Assembly (NCBI RefSeq): GCF_004022705.2
Contig: NZ_RZOY02000006.1
Coordinates: 156,943 to 220,942, forward strand
DNA from: Mesorhizobium sp. M2D.F.Ca.ET.226.01.1.1
GTDB taxonomy: Bacteria; Pseudomonadota; Alphaproteobacteria; Rhizobiales; Rhizobiaceae
Length of the DNA: 64,000 nt
Direction: 5' to 3'
Position numbers and translations under genes: made by a program. The notes beneath the pieces were generated by a model. The model had not been told where the DNA came from. It saw only the letters and a list, made by a program, of their open reading frames with translations, and did not search any database. How positions within the stretch are numbered: position 1 is the stretch's first letter; every line of letters begins with the position of its first letter. This document shows positions 60,612 to 64,000 of the stretch, in pieces.

Positions 60612-60792
60612 CATCCGATCTCCCGCCTGCTTTTCGACACGGCGGGCGGCGAAACATGCAACCGCTGGTAATCTGGAGCGGCGCGCTCGTGCGAGTGCCT
60701 GGCGTCTCCTGAGTTTTGAAATCCTCGCATGCGCCTGTCCGACCCCGGTCCGGGTCACGATGGAGCCATGCGCCGGTCTCGAAAGGGAAGCG

Positions 60793-61971
60793 ATGCGATT
60801 GCGCGTTGAAATCCTGGCGGCGCTGTTTGTCGGCGTGTTTGCATTGCCCGCCGCGGCGCAGGACTGCGGCGGCGACTTCGAGGCCTGGAAACAGGGCGTG
60901 GCGGCCGAAGCCAAGGCGGCCGGCGTAGGCGCCGTAGGGCTCGACGCGTTGGAAGACGCCACCATCGATGAGCGGGCGCTGGCCCGCGACCGTGCTCAGG
61001 GCGTCTTCACCCAGACGTTCACCGAATTCTCCAACCGCATGATTTCTGGCTATCGCCTGAAGCAGGGCGCGGCCAATCTCAAAAAATATGCCGACGTCTT
61101 CGCCCGTGCCGACCAGGAATTCGGCGTCCAGCCGGCCATCATCGCCGCCTTCTGGGGGCTGGAGACCGACTTCGGCGCCGTGCAGGGCGACTTCCATACG
61201 CTGAATGCGCTGGTCACGCTTTCGCATGATTGCCGGCGCCCGCAGCTCTTCCGGCAGCAATTGGTGCCGCTGCTGACGCTGATCGACCGCGGCGTGCTGC
61301 CGGCCGACGTCAAGGGCGCCTGGGCCGGCGAGATCGGCCAGACGCAGATCCTGCCGACCGACTATCTGGCGCATGGCGTCGACGGCGACGGCGACGGCAA
61401 GGTCGACCTCAGGAACAGCGTGCCGGATGTCATCATGACCACGGCCAGCAAGATCCAGTCGCGCGGCTGGAAGCGCGACCAGCCCTGGGTCCAGGAAGTG
61501 CGCGTCCCCGACGAAATGCCATGGGACCAGACCGGCCGCGCCAACAAGCTGCCGCTGTCGCAATGGGCTGAGTGGGGCGTCACCGAACCCAACGGCAACC
61601 CGCTCATCGACAATGGCCTGAAAGCCGGCCTGGCGCTGCCGATGGGCCGCAAGGGTCCGGCCTTCCTCACCTACGACAATTTCGACGTCTATCTGGAATG
61701 GAACCAGTCTTTCACCTATGCGCTGACCGCGGCGGTCATGGCGACGCGGTTTGCCGGCGCGCCGCAATTCGACCCGCGCACGCCCGAGCAGGGCCTGAGC
61801 GGCGAACAGATGAAGGCGCTTCAGACCAAGCTCGAGGCCAAGGGCTACTATGTCGGCACGGTGGACGGCATCCTCGGCACCAACACGCGCGAAGCGATCC
61901 GCAAGGAGCAGATGCGGCTAGGCCTGCCCGTGGATGGCTGGCCGACGCCGGAGCTGTTGGCCAAGCTGTAG
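60793..61971 (+). CDS. Lytic murein transglycosylase (MltB family)
   Basis: This is a 392-residue periplasmic murein lyase with a signal peptide (ILAALFVGVFALPAAAQ), an SLT_2 domain (PF13406) and a C-terminal PG_binding_1 domain (MKALQTKLEAKGYYVGTVDGIL). The catalytic glutamate is in IAAFWGLETDFGAVQG; GEIGQTQILPTDYL is a family hallmark. GGGAAGCG precedes the ATG at 60793. It has no lipobox, so it is a soluble form. It follows the GH25 gene in the same direction, 181 bases apart. Confidence 0.93.
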   Translation: MRLRVEILAALFVGVFALPAAAQDCGGDFEAWKQGVAAEAKAAGVGAVGLDALEDATIDERALARDRAQGVFTQTFTEFSNRMISGYRLKQGAANLKKYADVFARADQEFGVQPAIIAAFWGLETDFGAVQGDFHTLNALVTLSHDCRRPQLFRQQLVPLLTLIDRGVLPADVKGAWAGEIGQTQILPTDYLAHGVDGDGDGKVDLRNSVPDVIMTTASKIQSRGWKRDQPWVQEVRVPDEMPWDQTGRANKLPLSQWAEWGVTEPNGNPLIDNGLKAGLALPMGRKGPAFLTYDNFDVYLEWNQSFTYALTAAVMATRFAGAPQFDPRTPEQGLSGEQMKALQTKLEAKGYYVGTVDGILGTNTREAIRKEQMRLGLPVDGWPTPELLAKL

Positions 61972-61993
61972 TTGTAGTGGAAGCGTGTCGCTC

Positions 61994-62377
61994 ATGAGCC
62001 GCTTTGAGCCAAAGAATAGCTACACGCCGTTGACCGCCTCTCCGCTACCTTGGCCGGACATCGAGGCTTTCTACGTTTCACTTACCGAGACCGCGTTCGA
62101 TCAACAGCCGATTGTTGATCTCATTCGCCATATCCGCCTCGCATATGCGGAAGGCAGAATCCACGCCACTACATCAATGCACACGCTGGTCGTCAGCGTG
62201 AACAATCCCATAGAACTCAATCGCGAAAATCTTCGAGTGGATTACCACTTCGGCTCTCGGGAATGGGCTTTCGGCTACTTTTCGAAGCCGTTCAAACCAG
62301 CCGAATTCGTCAGGCGCTATCCTAAACCGTTGGGAATCGAAAAGTTCGACAGTTTCGTAACGATGATCGGCTGGTAA
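61994..62377 (+). CDS. Hypothetical protein
   Basis: I do not recognise this 127-residue protein. It has no signal peptide and no membrane segment, and is rather aromatic (EAFYVSLTETAFDQQ; LRVDYHFGSREWAFGYFSKPF). It looks like a small globular protein with mixed alpha/beta structure. Its third codon positions are clearly poorer in GC than those of neighbouring genes, which suggests recent acquisition. The GTG at 61985 is another possible start. It converges with the LysR-type gene, with four bases between the ends. Confidence 0.6.
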   Translation: MSRFEPKNSYTPLTASPLPWPDIEAFYVSLTETAFDQQPIVDLIRHIRLAYAEGRIHATTSMHTLVVSVNNPIELNRENLRVDYHFGSREWAFGYFSKPFKPAEFVRRYPKPLGIEKFDSFVTMIGW

Positions 62378-62381
62378 ACCC

Positions 62382-63261
62382 CTATCGCCTCGACCGCACG
62401 AAATCTATGAACGCGCGTAGCGCCGGCGGAACATGCCGTCGGCTTGGGTGATATAGATAGAAGCCTGGAAAACGGGGGGACCAGGCTTCGAGAAAGCGGA
62501 CGAGCCTGCCCTTTTCTATCCAGGGCTGGACCTGATAATCGATCATATAAGCCACGCCTGCCCCGGATCATGAATTCCGTGTCGTTGACGATAAGATTGC
62601 CTTTGAGGGCTATCTCCAGCGAACGTCGGCCGCGTGAGAACTCCCATCGATAGATGTCGCCGGCGCCTGGCCATTGGAAGTTGATGCAGCGATGCTTGTG
62701 CAGGTCCTTTGGGTGGCGCGGAACCGCACGTCCGGCAAGGTAGGCTGGAGCCGCCACCGCCGCAATCTGCAGCTCATCGCTGAGCTTGACTGCGACCATG
62801 TCCTGCTCGAGCCGCTCGCCGAGCCGGATGCCCGCGTCGAAGCGCCTTTCGACGATGTCGGTCAGCATGTCGTCGACGACAACCGTCAATGCGATATCGG
62901 GATAGGCAAGCTGGAAATCGCCGAGAACCGGCGCGATGAACCGCATCGCGGCGACCCGCGATGCATTGATGCGCAGCGTGCCCGCAGGCCGATCGCGGCC
63001 TGACTGGACCTCGGCCAGGGCGCCGTCCAGTTCTTCGAACACGCCCGCAAGGCGACCAAACAGCTTTTCGCCCGCCGCCGTCGGCGAAACGCTGCGCGTC
63101 GTGCGGTTGAGCAATCTTACGCCGACCCGCGCCTCCAACTGCCGGATCGTTTGGCTGAGCGCTGGCGGCGACACCTGCAGCCGAGCTGCGGCGCGGACGA
63201 AACTGCCCTCTTCCACGATCGCCGAAAAGGCCTTGAGTTCGTTAAAGTCGGAGCCGCGCAT
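62382..63261 (-). pseudogene. LysR-family regulator with a frameshift
   Basis: The N-terminal 230 residues are a normal LysR regulator: MRGSDFNELKAFSAIVEEGSFVRAA-type helix-turn-helix start, LSQTIRQLEARVGVRLLNRTTRSV, and the effector domain up to NDTEFMIR. At about 62560-62571 the frame is lost. The expected continuation, AGVAYMIDYQVQPWIEKG and so on to FIDFVRSRR, is present in another frame and stops at 62382. In the unbroken frame the protein instead runs to 62317 with an unrelated tail that overlaps the neighbouring gene. A sequencing error is possible. AGGA lies seven bases before the ATG at 63261. Confidence 0.8.
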
Positions 63262-63387
63262 TATGTATTTCCTGATTAACAGGCCAGTCAGATAATAGCG
63301 CATTATTCGACCAATCTCAGATCGCTACCTTTGAGCCGCCGGTCCAGCGCACAGATCTGCGGGACCTGAAGGTGAAGGATCCTGATC

Positions 63388-64000
63388 GTGTCTCAATCGC
63401 TGCAAGGCAAAACCGCAATTGTAACCGGCAGCTCGCGCGGCATTAACCGCGCGATCGCCGAAGGACTCGCAGCCAAGGGTGCGGCCGTCGTCGTCAACTA
63501 TGTCGGCAACAACAAGGCGGCGGATGAGGTGGTGGCCGCCATCACCGACAAAGGCGGCAAGGCGGTTGCCATACAAGCCGACATTTCCGTTCTCGCCGAT
63601 GTTCGCCGCCTCTTCGACGAGACCGAGCGCCGGCTGGGCAAGATCGACATCGTGGTCGCCAATGTCGGCGTCGCCGTCATCAAGCCGCTCATTGAAGCGA
63701 CCGAGGCCGATTTCGACCTGGTCTTCGGCACCAACGCCAGAGGGACGTTCTTCACGCTTCAAGAGGCGGCCAAACGTGTCCGCGACGGTGGCCGCATCAT
63801 CGCCGTCTCGACCGGCGGCACCAAGATGTTCTTCAGCCAGACGGCGCTCTATCTCGGCAGCAAGGGCGCTGTCGAACAATTCGTTCGCGTGCTCTCGCGC
63901 GAGTTGGGACCGCGCGGTGTCACCGTGAACGCGCTGTCGCCAGGCTTCACCGATACCGATCTGTTGCGGGAGCGCGATCGCGCCGTGGCCGCCGGCATGT
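63388..64000 (+). CDS. SDR family oxidoreductase (partial, right end beyond the window)
   Basis: This is a FabG-like short-chain dehydrogenase cut by the window edge after about 204 residues. The cofactor motif TGSSRGINRAIA lies near residue 13, VANVG near 87, and YLGSKGA near 155 carries the catalytic tyrosine and lysine; the serine is in AVSTGG. PGFTDTDLL follows. The start is a GTG at 63388 with AAGGAT upstream. It is divergent from the LysR-type gene, a layout in which the regulator often controls the enzyme. Substrate unknown. Confidence 0.9.
   Translation, partial: MSQSLQGKTAIVTGSSRGINRAIAEGLAAKGAAVVVNYVGNNKAADEVVAAITDKGGKAVAIQADISVLADVRRLFDETERRLGKIDIVVANVGVAVIKPLIEATEADFDLVFGTNARGTFFTLQEAAKRVRDGGRIIAVSTGGTKMFFSQTALYLGSKGAVEQFVRVLSRELGPRGVTVNALSPGFTDTDLLRERDRAVAAGM

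Noticed and set aside
62317..62560. C-terminal tail of the uninterrupted LysR frame
   Set aside because: It has no similarity to LysR proteins and would overlap the convergent gene, whereas the alternative frame restores the normal C-terminus.
63270..63295. LysR-type binding site TGA-N12-TCA between the regulator and the SDR gene
   Set aside because: The dyad is short and the spacing differs from the usual T-N11-A; too weak to list as a feature.

Overview
This is a GC-rich chromosomal window from an alphaproteobacterium of the Rhizobiales, most likely Mesorhizobium or a close relative. Three things point there: a complete division and cell wall (dcw) cluster followed by lpxC-bamD-recN-ligA, a btaAB pair for phosphorus-free betaine lipids, and palindromic intergenic repeats of the kind common in rhizobia. 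I saw no tRNA or rRNA gene, no CRISPR array, no transposase and no phage gene. The content is mostly ordinary chromosome. The assignment to a genus is inference; the gene calls rest on motifs visible in the translations.

Region by region: (1) 1-6030 is a sugar or polyol uptake and catabolic operon on the minus strand (Gfo/Idh oxidoreductase, TIM-barrel isomerase, periplasmic binding protein, ATPase, permease cut by the window edge). It diverges from a LacI-type repressor, and a paired GTAAACGTTT operator lies in the gap. (2) 6031-21100 is a mixed block: phytase-like esterase, MATE and MFS exporters, a TMEM175-like channel, two SDR enzymes, a low-affinity iron permease homologue, a hexapeptide acetyltransferase, CreA, cytochrome b561, a Sco-type copper chaperone, PrmA, aminopeptidase P and AzlCD. 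(3) 21119-28154 holds DUF2461, ligA, recN, bamD and lpxC. (4) 28497-47407 is the dcw cluster, transcribed right to left in the order mraZ, rsmH, ftsL, ftsI, murE, murF, mraY, murD, ftsW, murG, murC, murB, ddl, ftsQ, ftsA, ftsZ, with many 4-base stop/start overlaps. (5) 47802-52331 carries a cystathionine lyase-type enzyme, RNase P RNA, a lytic transglycosylase, an amidase coupled to a DjlA-like J-protein, and a small lipoprotein. (6) 52508-58144 holds a fused 5-oxoprolinase/hydantoinase and btaAB. (7) 58147-64000 holds a serine hydrolase, a GH25 lysozyme lipoprotein, MltB, an unknown protein, a frameshifted LysR regulator and a divergent SDR cut by the right edge.

The most informative regulatory signals are not genes. 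First, four direct repeats at exact 10-base steps overlie a good sigma70-type promoter upstream of mraZ, matching the repeat architecture known for MraZ and implying autoregulation of the whole dcw cluster. Second, four direct repeats at exact 11-base steps lie upstream of btaA and match the Pho box, implying phosphate-starvation control of membrane lipid replacement. Third is the LacI operator pair. Other points of interest are a LysR gene broken by a frameshift, an AT-rich patch inside ddl with unchanged protein family features, several extragenic palindromes, and a 31-base-spaced pair of ATGCAT sites between the small lipoprotein and the oxoprolinase. I did not find a convincing new multi-gene system.
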